DNA of 8,647 nt from the NCBI GenBank assembly GCA_029077775.1, contig JAQNCU010000103.1, positions 1 to 8,647 on the forward strand, read 5' to 3'. Positions 1-6,134 of the stretch are shown here, piece after piece (position 1 is the stretch's first letter; each line of letters opens with the position of its first letter). The position numbers and the translations under genes were made by a program. The notes beneath the pieces were generated by a model. The model was not told the DNA's origin. It saw only the letters and a list, made by a program, of their open reading frames with translations, and ran no database searches. This DNA is from Acidocella sp. (GTDB lineage: Bacteria > Pseudomonadota > Alphaproteobacteria > Acetobacterales > Acetobacteraceae).

Positions 1-693
1 GCCGAGCACGATGGGGGTAAAAGCCGGGCTGGTCGCCGCGAGCAGCGGCCAGAGATACTGGTTCCAGCCATACACGAACAAGATCACGAACAAGGCCGCG
101 ATGTTGGCGCGGCTGACCGGCAGCACGATGTCCCGCAGGAACACCATCGGCCCCGCGCCATCGAGGATCGCGGCCTCCACCAGCTCATCGGGCAAGGCGG
201 TAAAGACCTGCCGGAATAACAACGTGGCGGTGGCCGAGGCGATAAGCGGCAGCGTGAGCCCGGCATAGGAGTTGACCAGATGCAATGACGAAACCACCGC
301 GAAACTCGGGATGATCCGCACCTCCACGGGCAGCATCAGCGTGAGAAAAATCGTCCAGAAGGCGAGTTTGCGAAGGGGGAAGCGGAAAAACACCACGGCG
401 AAGGCCGAGAGGAGTGAGATGGCGATTTTACCCACCGCGATGCCCGCCGCCATGGCGAACGAGACCAGGAGCATATGCCAGACCGGATACCCGGCACTCG
501 CCGCACCCTCGTAGAACAAAGCGCGCCAGAATACGCCGAGCCCGTGCGGATCAGGCAGCAGCGAGAGCCCGCCGCGCGCGATCACCCCGCCATCCTGCGT
601 GGCCCCGGCAACCATCACCCAAACCGGCAACACAAACAGTATAACGCCGAACAACAGAACCCCATGCGCGAGGTAATCCGGACGACGGTTCAC
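1..693 (-). CDS. ugpE: UgpE-type sugar-phosphate ABC transporter permease (3' end beyond window)
   Basis: Inner-membrane permease subunit that would pair with UgpA to form the channel of a glycerol-3-phosphate (or glycerophosphodiester) importer. The frame is open from a GTG at 693 to the left edge, giving 231 residues; E. coli UgpE has about 281, so roughly the last 50 are missing. It starts MNRRPDYLAHGVLL, running straight into a first hydrophobic segment. The cytoplasmic EAA loop that docks the ATPase is clear at residues 173-192 (VEAAILDGAG, ending in VLP), followed by the family-typical WNQYLWPLL. The GTG overlaps the TGA of ugpA in a GTGA junction, which implies translational coupling. 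This start has no ATG alternative nearby and directly follows the operon order B-A-E known for ugp. The substrate is inferred from family resemblance and from the adjacent UgpB; a related sugar cannot be excluded. Confidence 0.9.
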   Translation of the reverse strand, partial: MNRRPDYLAHGVLLFGVILFVLPVWVMVAGATQDGGVIARGGLSLLPDPHGLGVFWRALFYEGAASAGYPVWHMLLVSFAMAAGIAVGKIAISLLSAFAVVFFRFPLRKLAFWTIFLTLMLPVEVRIIPSFAVVSSLHLVNSYAGLTLPLIASATATLLFRQVFTALPDELVEAAILDGAGPMVFLRDIVLPVSRANIAALFVILFVYGWNQYLWPLLAATSPAFTPIVLG

Positions 694-1562
694 GGTGCCC
701 GCCTTTGGCCAATAAAGCGCCATTGCAGGCTGACCAGCGTGACGACCAGCACCATCAGCGCCACCGATTGCGCCGCCGAGCCGCCGATATCATTGGCGAT
801 GTAACCGTCTTCATACACCTTCACCACCAGGGTTTCTGTCGCCCCAGCCGGGCCGCCGCCGGTTAGCGCATAGATCGTGCCGAAGGTGTCGAACGCGGCA
901 TAGACCAGATTGACCACCAGCAGGAACATCGTGGTCGGCCACAGCAAGGGCCAGATAATGGTGCGCAGGCGCACAACACCGCCCGCCCCGTCGAGCGTTG
1001 CCGCCTCGATCAGGCTGCGCGGGATGGCCTGCATGGCGGCCAGATAGAATATAAAATTATAGCTGACCTGCTTCCAGGCGCTGGCCATGATCACGAGCCC
1101 CATGGCCTGCCCGCCATTCAGCCCGTAATTCCAACCTTGCCCCAGATGCCGCCCGATCAGCCCGATTTGCGGGTCCGCCAGAAACACCCACACCACGGCT
1201 GAAAGTGCGGGCGCCATGGCGTAGGGCCAGGTCAGCATCGCCCGGTACCAGCCCTGGCCGCGCAGATTGCGGTCCGCGAAGCTGGCGAAAAACAGGCCCA
1301 GGAACATGGCAATAAAACTTACCGCCGCGCCAAAGCCAAGCGTGCGCCAGACGGACTGCCAATATTCCGGGTCCGTGAATAAGGCGGTGAAATTATCCAG
1401 CCCAACGAAGATCGTGGCCGTGCCGAAGGCGTTTGTCGCGGTCAGCGCCTCGTGGATCGCCTGTCCGGCGGGCCACAGGAAAAACACGATGGTGAGGGCA
1501 AGCTGTGGCGCCACCAGCAAAATGGGCAGCAGCTTACCCCGGAAGATCGTGCGCCGGTCCAT
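690..1562 (-). CDS. ugpA: UgpA-type glycerol-3-phosphate ABC transporter permease
   Basis: Integral-membrane permease of the Ugp importer, partner of UgpE. Its 290 residues match the family length (about 295). Hydrophobic segments are visible near residues 11-30, 76-94, 110-128, 154-176, 208-225 and 265-281, consistent with six membrane spans. The EAA loop (LIEAATLDGAG, about 184-205, ending in WPLLWP) is the docking site for the ATPase. The GGGP stretch at 235-238 followed by ATETLVVKVYEDGY is typical of UgpA-like permeases. The ATG at 1562 is preceded in frame by a TAG only one codon away, so no longer protein is possible. The upstream Shine-Dalgarno sequence is weak. It lies 49 bp downstream of ugpB, and that gap contains a small hairpin potential (CAGGC/GCCTG around 1576-1594). 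The 3' end overlaps ugpE by 4 bases. Confidence 0.94.
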   Translation of the reverse strand: MDRRTIFRGKLLPILLVAPQLALTIVFFLWPAGQAIHEALTATNAFGTATIFVGLDNFTALFTDPEYWQSVWRTLGFGAAVSFIAMFLGLFFASFADRNLRGQGWYRAMLTWPYAMAPALSAVVWVFLADPQIGLIGRHLGQGWNYGLNGGQAMGLVIMASAWKQVSYNFIFYLAAMQAIPRSLIEAATLDGAGGVVRLRTIIWPLLWPTTMFLLVVNLVYAAFDTFGTIYALTGGGPAGATETLVVKVYEDGYIANDIGGSAAQSVALMVLVVTLVSLQWRFIGQRRAP

Positions 1563-1611
1563 GCTCTACGCGCCCGCAGGCGGCCACATGGCCTGTTCAG
1601 TGCCGCTGCTT

Positions 1612-2940
1612 TCAGGTCCGGGCAAAGGATTTTATCACGCCATCGCCGCGGATTTGTGCCTGTTCGAGCACGTTCTGCGCCGAAGCCCCGCTGGTGATCG
1701 CACCCTCCCAGGCGGCTTCGATAATGTTGCGGATCTCCGGCATGCCGCCCAGCCTTATGCCGCGCGAATATTTCGTGGTCGGCTGGCGCGCCAATTGTTT
1801 GATCGCCACATCCCCGCCCGGTGTGGTGCCATAAGCGCCGCTGGCCAAAATCTGGGCGTACCCGGCATGGGTGACAGGTACATAGCCAGTTGCCTGGGCA
1901 AACCCCGCATCATTGCCGGGCTGGCCGAGAAACGCGAAGAAGTTGGCCACCCCCTTATATTCGGCGGTGCTGCGCCCCGGTGCGGTCATCGCCCAGAGCG
2001 ACGCGCCGCCGATGATCGAGTTGATCGGCTTGGAAATAATGGCCGGATCATAAGGCAGATAGGCGGCGGCGTAGCGGAAGGTCGCGGATGATTTGAGCTG
2101 GCCGAGAATGCCCGAGCTATCAAACGTGATCGCCGCGTCGCCCGCGAAAAAGCTTGGGCTCGGCTTGTTGTCGCGGCCCAGATATTTAAAAATCCCGGCT
2201 TTCTCGGCATCCAACAGGCGTTGCAGATTGCGCGTGAACGGCGCGCTGGCGATGTTCAGACGCGGGTCGTTGCCGCCGAAACCGTCATTCAAGGTGGCGT
2301 ATTCGACATTATGGATCGCCGCGAATTCCTCAAAATGCGCCCAGGTCGGCCAGGCGGTCATCATCGGAATGGCGGCGGTGGATTTTTCCTTGATCGCGGC
2401 GGCGGCGGCGATCACCTCGGGCCATGTGGTGGGCGGCGTGCTGGGGTCCAGCCCGGCTTTCTCGAAGGCATCCTGGTTGATCCACATCACCACGGTCGAG
2501 GAATTGAACGGCAGGCCCGCCATGGCGCCGTTGTTCAGCGCATAATAACCACGGATTGAGGGGATATAAGCATCCGGGTTAATCGCCACGCCGGTCTGCG
2601 CGGATAATGTGGCAACATCGACCACGGCGGCTTTGGCCGAGAGCATAGTCGCCGTGCCGACATCGAAAACCTGCGCGATATGCGGGGCGGTGCCTGCGCG
2701 CCAGGCGGCGATGGTGGCGGTCAGCACATCGGCGTATACGCCCTTATAGACGGGCTGGATCACGTAGTCAGACTGGCTTTTATTGAAATGATTGGCGAGC
2801 GTGTTGACCTCGGCCCCTAATTGCCCGGGCATGGCGTGCCACAAAGTGATCGGCGTTGCGGCGGCCGCCCATCCCAGGCCGGGCAGAGATGCGGGCAGCG
2901 TGGCGGCGGCGGTGGCGCTTAACATGGTGCGGCGTTTCAT
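1612..2940 (-). CDS. ugpB: UgpB-type periplasmic glycerol-3-phosphate-binding protein
   Basis: Extracytoplasmic solute-binding protein that delivers glycerol-3-phosphate (or related phosphodiesters) to UgpA/UgpE. It has 442 residues against about 438 in E. coli. The N-terminus MKRRTMLSATAAATLP followed by an alanine-rich stretch is an export signal with a twin-arginine-like RR-T-M-L core; cleavage is probably within the AAA run near residues 25-28. The mature part opens with ITLWHAMPG, as in UgpB. Family blocks include LPFNSSTVVMWIN (143-155), paired tryptophans W197 and W200 in a position like the ligand-contacting pair of E. coli UgpB, IIGGASLWAM (309-318), TGYVPVT (351-357) and SRGIRLGGMPEIR (392-404) with arginines likely to hold the phosphate. 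An AGGGG about 10 nt before the ATG is a plausible ribosome site. First gene of the leftward operon; a Pho-box-like site lies about 70 bp upstream. The exact ligand is inferred. Confidence 0.94.
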   Translation of the reverse strand: MKRRTMLSATAAATLPASLPGLGWAAAATPITLWHAMPGQLGAEVNTLANHFNKSQSDYVIQPVYKGVYADVLTATIAAWRAGTAPHIAQVFDVGTATMLSAKAAVVDVATLSAQTGVAINPDAYIPSIRGYYALNNGAMAGLPFNSSTVVMWINQDAFEKAGLDPSTPPTTWPEVIAAAAAIKEKSTAAIPMMTAWPTWAHFEEFAAIHNVEYATLNDGFGGNDPRLNIASAPFTRNLQRLLDAEKAGIFKYLGRDNKPSPSFFAGDAAITFDSSGILGQLKSSATFRYAAAYLPYDPAIISKPINSIIGGASLWAMTAPGRSTAEYKGVANFFAFLGQPGNDAGFAQATGYVPVTHAGYAQILASGAYGTTPGGDVAIKQLARQPTTKYSRGIRLGGMPEIRNIIEAAWEGAITSGASAQNVLEQAQIRGDGVIKSFART

Positions 2941-3009
2941 GGCGGATCATCCCCTGTTGATGGCTGCCAGGCGGTTAGCATCTTTCGATGACGCTCCGAT
3001 GGCGGTTTT

Positions 3010-3027
3010 GTTTCAACCATATGACAA
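3010..3027 (-). promoter_or_regulatory. Candidate Pho box upstream of ugpB
   Basis: On the minus strand this reads TTGTCAT-ATGG-TTGAAAC: two 7-base half sites separated by 4 bases, the spacing of PhoB-binding boxes (consensus CTGTCAT, four A/T-rich bases, CTGTCAC). The first half matches 6 of 7 positions, the second 4 of 7. It lies about 70 bp before the ugpB start, a sensible place for an activator site replacing a -35 element. The ugp operon is phosphate-regulated in E. coli and in rhizobia, so the location makes sense. No good -10 hexamer follows at the expected distance, so this is a candidate only. Confidence 0.33.
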
Positions 3028-3124
3028 AGACCGGACCTGATTTGAACCCCCCCCGCCTGCACAATGGTTGCGGTGAGTTGAAGCGAGCCCGCCAATGTGC
3101 TCTCTCGCGCGGGACGGAAACCCC

Positions 3125-3129
3125 GGAGG
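3125..3129 (+). promoter_or_regulatory. Ribosome binding site fixing the ispD start
   Basis: GGAGG lies six bases before the ATG at 3136. Two other in-frame starts exist: an ATG at 3097, which would add 13 residues unlike IspD, and an ATG at 3130, which abuts the GGAGG and is too close to use. The spacing therefore selects 3136, which also gives the normal IspD N-terminus MNLALIVAAG. Confidence 0.75.
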
Positions 3130-3135
3130 ATGCGC

Positions 3136-3834
3136 ATGAATCTGGCTTTGATCGTCGCCGCCGGGCGCGGGTTCCGGGTGGGCGGGCCCGTGCCGAAGCA
3201 ATATGTGGCCATGGGCGGTGCCGCCATTCTACGCCACACGGTCATGAATTTACTTGCGCACGCCCAAATCCACGCCATCCAGGTGATCATCCACGCCAAT
3301 GACGAGACTTTATATGCCGCCGCCTGCGCCGGGCTGGCGCTGCCGCCGCCGATTTATGGCGGGGCGACACGGCAGGATTCTGTGCGGCTGGGGCTGGAGG
3401 GTGTCGCGCACCAACAGCCGCGGAATGTGCTGATCCACGACGCGGTGCGCCCCTTTGTCAGCCACGCTACCATCTCAGCCGTGCTCGCCGCGTTAAACGA
3501 TGATCAGGGCGCCATCGCCGCAATGCCGCTCGCCGATACGCTCAAACGCGGCGCCGATGGGCGGGTGACCGGCACGCTGCCCCGCGCCGGGCTGTTCCGG
3601 GCGCAAACCCCGCAGGGCTTCCATTATGCCGCCATACTCGCCGCACACCGCCGCGCCGCCGACAACCACCTGGGTGCCGAGATGACCGATGATGCCATGG
3701 TCGCCGAGCAAGCGGGCATGGCGGTGCGGCTGGTCGAAGGGGCAGAGGATAATTTCAAGATCACCACGGCAGCGGATCTGCACCGCGCCGAGGCATTTCT
3801 GACCTTTAAAAAACGCGAGGGAGAGAGACCGTGA
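3136..3834 (+). CDS. ispD: 2-C-methyl-D-erythritol 4-phosphate cytidylyltransferase (stand-alone IspD)
   Basis: Cytosolic enzyme of the non-mevalonate (MEP) isoprenoid pathway: transfers CMP from CTP to 2-C-methyl-D-erythritol 4-phosphate, releasing pyrophosphate. From the ATG at 3136 it has 232 residues (E. coli 236). The nucleotide-binding loop AAGRGFRVGGPVPKQY covers residues 8-23, with R14 and K21 matching the catalytic arginine and lysine of E. coli (R20, K27). Further landmarks are IHDAVRPFV (100-108), T135 in PLADTLKR, TPQGF (158-162), and K208 in NFKITTAADL. The protein ends 24 residues after K208 with a charged tail (KKREGERP). In many alphaproteobacteria IspD is fused to IspF; here no IspF domain follows, and the next gene is an unrelated hydratase that overlaps by 4 bases. 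Upstream, the divergent ugp operon also has no MEP-pathway link. Confidence 0.93.
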   Translation: MNLALIVAAGRGFRVGGPVPKQYVAMGGAAILRHTVMNLLAHAQIHAIQVIIHANDETLYAAACAGLALPPPIYGGATRQDSVRLGLEGVAHQQPRNVLIHDAVRPFVSHATISAVLAALNDDQGAIAAMPLADTLKRGADGRVTGTLPRAGLFRAQTPQGFHYAAILAAHRRAADNHLGAEMTDDAMVAEQAGMAVRLVEGAEDNFKITTAADLHRAEAFLTFKKREGERP

Positions 3835-4604
3835 ATTACGAGACCATCATCGTCGAACAAAAAGGCCGGGTCGGCCAGATCACGCTGAACCGCCCGGCGG
3901 CGCTGAACGCGCTGAACGCTCAATTGATGGCCGAGGTGATCAGAGCTGCCGAAGCCTTCGACCGCGCGCCCGAGACCGGGTGCATCCTGCTCACAGGCTC
4001 GGAAAAAGCCTTCGCCGCAGGTGCCGATATCAAGGAAATGTCCGCCCAGAGCTATCTGGACATGTACCTGAACGACTGGTTCGGCACCTGGGACCGCTTC
4101 GCCGCCCTGCGCTCACCCATCATCGCGGCGGTGGCGGGCTTCGCGCTCGGCGGTGGGTGCGAGCTGGCGATGATGTGCGATTTCATCCTCGCCGCCGATA
4201 CCGCGAAATTCGGCCAGCCCGAGATCAAGCTCGGCGTGATGCCCGGCATGGGCGGCTCCCAACGCCTGACCCGCGCCATCGGCAAGGCCAAAGCCACCGA
4301 GATGTGCCTGACAGGCCGCATGATGGGCGCCACTGAGGCCGAGCAATCCGGCCTCGTGGCGCGCGTAATCCCGGCGGCGGATTTGCTGGCCGAGGCGCTC
4401 AAATCCGCCACCACCATCGCGGACATGTCAAAATCCGCCGCGATGATGACGAAAGAAGCCATCGCCCGCGCTTATGAAAGCAGCCTGCGCGAGGGCGTGA
4501 TCTATGAACGCCGGATCTTCCACGCCATGTTCTCCACCGCCGACCAAAAGGAAGGCATGGCGGCATTTATCGAAAAACGCCCGGCCGTGTTTAATAGAGG
4601 GTAG
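3831..4604 (+). CDS. Enoyl-CoA hydratase (crotonase family)
   Basis: Probable short-chain enoyl-CoA hydratase, adding water to trans-2-enoyl-CoA in fatty-acid or amino-acid breakdown. It has 257 residues, the usual single-domain crotonase length. FAAGADIKEM (61-70) and ALGGGCELAMMCD (105-117) supply the oxyanion hole (A65 and G108, equivalent to A98 and G141 of the rat mitochondrial enzyme). The two catalytic glutamates are E111 and E131 (in FGQPEIKLG), equivalent to rat E144 and E164. The C-terminal EGMAAFIEKRPAVF is also typical, so the enzyme should be active as a true hydratase, not merely a crotonase-fold relative. It starts at a GTG overlapping the ispD TGA (GTGA), with a good GAGGGAGAG ribosome site inside the end of ispD. 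Coupling to ispD has no obvious metabolic logic. Chain-length preference cannot be read from sequence. Confidence 0.93.
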   Translation: MNYETIIVEQKGRVGQITLNRPAALNALNAQLMAEVIRAAEAFDRAPETGCILLTGSEKAFAAGADIKEMSAQSYLDMYLNDWFGTWDRFAALRSPIIAAVAGFALGGGCELAMMCDFILAADTAKFGQPEIKLGVMPGMGGSQRLTRAIGKAKATEMCLTGRMMGATEAEQSGLVARVIPAADLLAEALKSATTIADMSKSAAMMTKEAIARAYESSLREGVIYERRIFHAMFSTADQKEGMAAFIEKRPAVFNRG

Positions 4605-4616
4605 GAAAAGGGAGCA

Positions 4617-4640
4617 CTTCTTTTTCTGGAGAAAAAGAAG
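4617..4640 (+). terminator. Perfect 11-bp hairpin after the enoyl-CoA hydratase gene
   Basis: CTTCTTTTTCT (4617-4627) and AGAAAAAGAAG (4630-4640) are perfectly complementary around a two-base centre (GG), beginning 12 bases after the hydratase stop. The stem is AT-rich and no clean T-run follows, so it is not a classical intrinsic terminator; it could still slow RNA polymerase or protect the 3' end. The last five bases of its right arm (AGAAG) can alternatively pair with CTTCT at 4649-4653, giving two mutually exclusive folds. Confidence 0.45.
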
Positions 4641-4716
4641 CAAAAAGACTTCTGTAATTTTGGGTCTGGGGGGATGGCGGTATTACGCCCGCGGTCTAAA
4701 TCACAAAAATTTTGGC

Positions 4717-4736
4717 GCCGCTTTTTTAAAAGCGGC
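4717..4736 (-). terminator. Perfect 9-bp hairpin after the carbonic anhydrase gene
   Basis: GCCGCTTTT (4717-4725) and AAAAGCGGC (4728-4736) are perfectly complementary around TT, 13 bases beyond the carbonic anhydrase stop in its reading direction. In the minus-strand transcript the stem is followed by GCC and then AAAATTTTTG, a short displaced T-run. This makes it a reasonable but imperfect terminator for the mazG-carbonic anhydrase operon. Confidence 0.45.
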
Positions 4737-4749
4737 TGCTTCCTTTCCC

Positions 4750-5349
4750 CTACGCAATCACCTCCACTTTCCCCGTTTCCACATTGAAATGCGCGCCGGA
4801 CAGGCTGAGCGTTCCGGCTTCGACGCGTGAAGCGATCCACGGGAAGGTCATCAAATTGGCGAGCGACACGCGGATTGAGGCGTGTTCGCAGCGTGTGCAG
4901 AGGGTTTCGAAATCGGCGTCGGCGGCGTCTGGGGCGTTGCAGACCAGGGTGCGGGCGGGGCGGGCGATGGCCATCCAGGATTCGATGAAATCGCCGTGTC
5001 CGCCATGGGGGCCACGCATGAGCGCGCGGATGCCGCCGCATTGGCTGTGGCCGAGCACGACGATGCTGCGCACGGCGAGCGCGGTGACGGCAAATTCCAG
5101 CGCGGCGGAGGTGCCGTGGTTGCCGGTATCTGGCGCATAGGGTGGGACCAAATTGCTGACATTTCGCACCACAAAAATCTCACCCGGCGCGCAGTCGAAA
5201 ATCATCTCCGGTGCGACGCGGGAATCGGCGCAGGCGATGACCATGGCGGGCGGGGCTTGGCCGTCGCGGGCGAGTGCCGAGAAGCGGCGCTGGTGACGCC
5301 GCCAATAGCCTTTGCGAAACCGCGCATAGCCATCCATTAAAGTCTTCAC
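4750..5349 (-). CDS. Beta-class carbonic anhydrase
   Basis: Zinc enzyme that interconverts CO2 and bicarbonate in the cytoplasm, supplying bicarbonate for carboxylases and helping pH balance. Starting from the GTG at 5349 it has 199 residues. Zinc ligands and catalytic dyad are complete: C40-x-D42-x-R44 in ACADSRV, then H101 and C104 in GHSQCGG. The stretch RNVSNLVPPY followed by HGTSAALEFAV resembles the CynT/plant-like branch of beta enzymes. The start was chosen because GTG overlaps the mazG TGA (GTGA) and is preceded by AAGGAG with eight-base spacing; an upstream ATG at 5376 would add nine residues inside mazG and put the ribosome site within the gene. It is the downstream partner of mazG, so expression is probably coupled to it. 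No cyanase gene is present, so a cyanate role has no support here. Confidence 0.93.
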   Translation of the reverse strand: MKTLMDGYARFRKGYWRRHQRRFSALARDGQAPPAMVIACADSRVAPEMIFDCAPGEIFVVRNVSNLVPPYAPDTGNHGTSAALEFAVTALAVRSIVVLGHSQCGGIRALMRGPHGGHGDFIESWMAIARPARTLVCNAPDAADADFETLCTRCEHASIRVSLANLMTFPWIASRVEAGTLSLSGAHFNVETGKVEVIA

Positions 5350-6134
5350 GCTTCCATCTCCTTTGCCTGCACCCACAGATCATCCATCTCCGCGAGGCTC
5401 GCCTGAGCGGGGAGCCTGCCTGCTTGTGCCAGCGTGGCTTCGACATGGCCGAAACGGCGGATGAATTTGGCGTTGGTGCCGTGCAGGCAGGTCTCGGCAT
5501 CCAGCTTCAGTTTACGGGCGAGGTTGGCGAGTACGAACAGCATGTCGCCGAGCTCATCAGCCTGGCGCGCTTGGTTGGCGGCGCGCAGTTCGGCGCGCAG
5601 TTCGGCGATTTCCTCATCCAGCTTGTCCAGCACGGCGTTCGCGTCCGGCCAGTCAAAGCCGACACGGGCGGCGCGCGCGGTGAGTTTTTGGGCGCGTTGT
5701 AAAGCGGGCAGGGCGGATGCCACGCCGTCCAGCACGCCGGTTTCGGCACGGGCCTGCCGTTCGGCGGCTTTTTGCGTCTCCCAGGCTTGCGTTTGCGCGG
5801 CGGCGCTGCGGTTGGGCGCGTCGCCAAATATATGCGGATGGCGGCGGATCATTTTATCGGTGATGCAGGATGCGACGTCGGTGAAATCAAACCAACCGCG
5901 CTCCTCGGCCAGCCGGGCGAGATAGACCACCTGGAACAGCAAATCACCCAATTCGTCGCGCAGCTGCGCGGGGTCTCCGGCGGCGACAGCACTTTGCACC
6001 TCATAGGCTTCCTCGACCGTATAGGGCGCGATGGTGCTGAAATCCTGTTCGCGGTCCCATTCACACCCGGTTTGCGGGTGGCGGAGTGCCGCCATGACAT
6101 CGATCAGCTTTTGTATGGCGTGTTCCTGGTTCAT
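5346..6134 (-). CDS. mazG: MazG nucleoside triphosphate pyrophosphohydrolase
   Basis: Hydrolyses (d)NTPs to the monophosphates and pyrophosphate, cleansing the nucleotide pool and, in E. coli, influencing the stringent response. It has 262 residues (E. coli 263) and both tandem MazG domains. The N-terminal domain holds the metal-binding EExxE...ExxD pattern at E41, E42, E45 and E61, D64 (VEEAYE, DELGD). The C-terminal, normally catalytic, domain holds E174, E175, E178 and E194, D197 (DEEIAEL, DELGD). The family opening LRHPQTGCEWDREQ (17-30) has glutamate where many relatives have proline (GCPWD). The ATG at 6134 has a modest AGAAGG ribosome site. The gene runs opposite to gpx with only 29 bp between start codons, and is followed by the carbonic anhydrase with a 4-base overlap. 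No toxin-antitoxin mazEF pair is adjacent. Confidence 0.95.
   Translation of the reverse strand: MNQEHAIQKLIDVMAALRHPQTGCEWDREQDFSTIAPYTVEEAYEVQSAVAAGDPAQLRDELGDLLFQVVYLARLAEERGWFDFTDVASCITDKMIRRHPHIFGDAPNRSAAAQTQAWETQKAAERQARAETGVLDGVASALPALQRAQKLTARAARVGFDWPDANAVLDKLDEEIAELRAELRAANQARQADELGDMLFVLANLARKLKLDAETCLHGTNAKFIRRFGHVEATLAQAGRLPAQASLAEMDDLWVQAKEMEA
5358..5363 (-). promoter_or_regulatory. Ribosome binding site deciding the carbonic anhydrase start
   Basis: AAGGAG on the minus strand lies eight bases before the GTG at 5349 and inside the last codons of mazG. It favours the GTG over the in-frame ATG at 5376. Confidence 0.65.

Larger units (their letters stand above)
2941..3135. other. 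Divergent spacer between ugpB and ispD
   Basis: This 195-bp gap must supply the 5' ends of both the leftward ugp operon and the rightward ispD-hydratase pair. It holds the Pho-box-like site (3010-3027), a run of eight cytosines (3047-3054), a strong ispD ribosome site at its right end, and short complementary segments near 3080-3115 (GCGAG/CTCGC, alternatively CCCGC/GCGGG) that could fold in the ispD leader. I see no convincing sigma-70-type promoter for ispD and no tRNA or conserved riboswitch. Confidence 0.5.
4601..4753. repeat. Structured intergenic element with imperfect terminal inverted repeats
   Basis: The gap between the convergent hydratase and carbonic anhydrase genes is more AT-rich than its surroundings and full of inverted repeats. 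Its ends are related: plus strand 4601-4616 (GTAGGAAAAGGGAGCA) and the reverse complement of 4737-4753 (GTAGGGGAAAGGAAGCA) match at 14 of 17 aligned positions with one gap. The TAG stop codons of both flanking genes fall inside these ends (4602-4604 plus, 4750-4752 minus). Within are two perfect hairpins and a smaller one (GGCG/CGCC near 4676-4690). The 8-base word AATTTTGG occurs twice (near 4657 and 4708). From memory, similar hairpin-rich AT-rich elements recur between genes in Acetobacteraceae; that is recollection and not tested here. No transposase and no clear target duplication are visible. It may simply be a bidirectional transcription end region. Confidence 0.45.

Noticed and set aside
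11..804. Several plus-strand and out-of-frame minus-strand open frames over the left edge
   Set aside because: The real gene is ugpE in the minus frame from GTG 693, which gives a complete EAA loop and membrane segments; the other frames show none.
1563..1611. Terminator or attenuator between ugpB and ugpA
   Set aside because: Only a 5-bp stem with a 9-base loop and no T-run; too weak to call, although intergenic hairpins do occur after binding-protein genes in such operons.
1267..2091. 274-residue plus-strand open frame across the ugpA/ugpB junction
   Set aside because: It lies antisense to two well-supported transporter genes, has no recognisable domain and has the arginine/proline/alanine-rich composition of a GC-rich shadow frame.
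3042..3066. TTGAAC ... ACAATG as an ispD promoter
   Set aside because: Spacing is only about 13 bases and the -10 match is poor.
3097..3135. Longer ispD start at ATG 3097
   Set aside because: The extra 13 residues are basic and unlike IspD, and no ribosome site precedes that ATG, while GGAGG sits correctly before 3136.
5350..5376. Longer carbonic anhydrase start at ATG 5376
   Set aside because: It would place the strong AAGGAG inside the gene and add glycine-rich residues not expected in the family; GTG 5349 couples neatly with the mazG stop.
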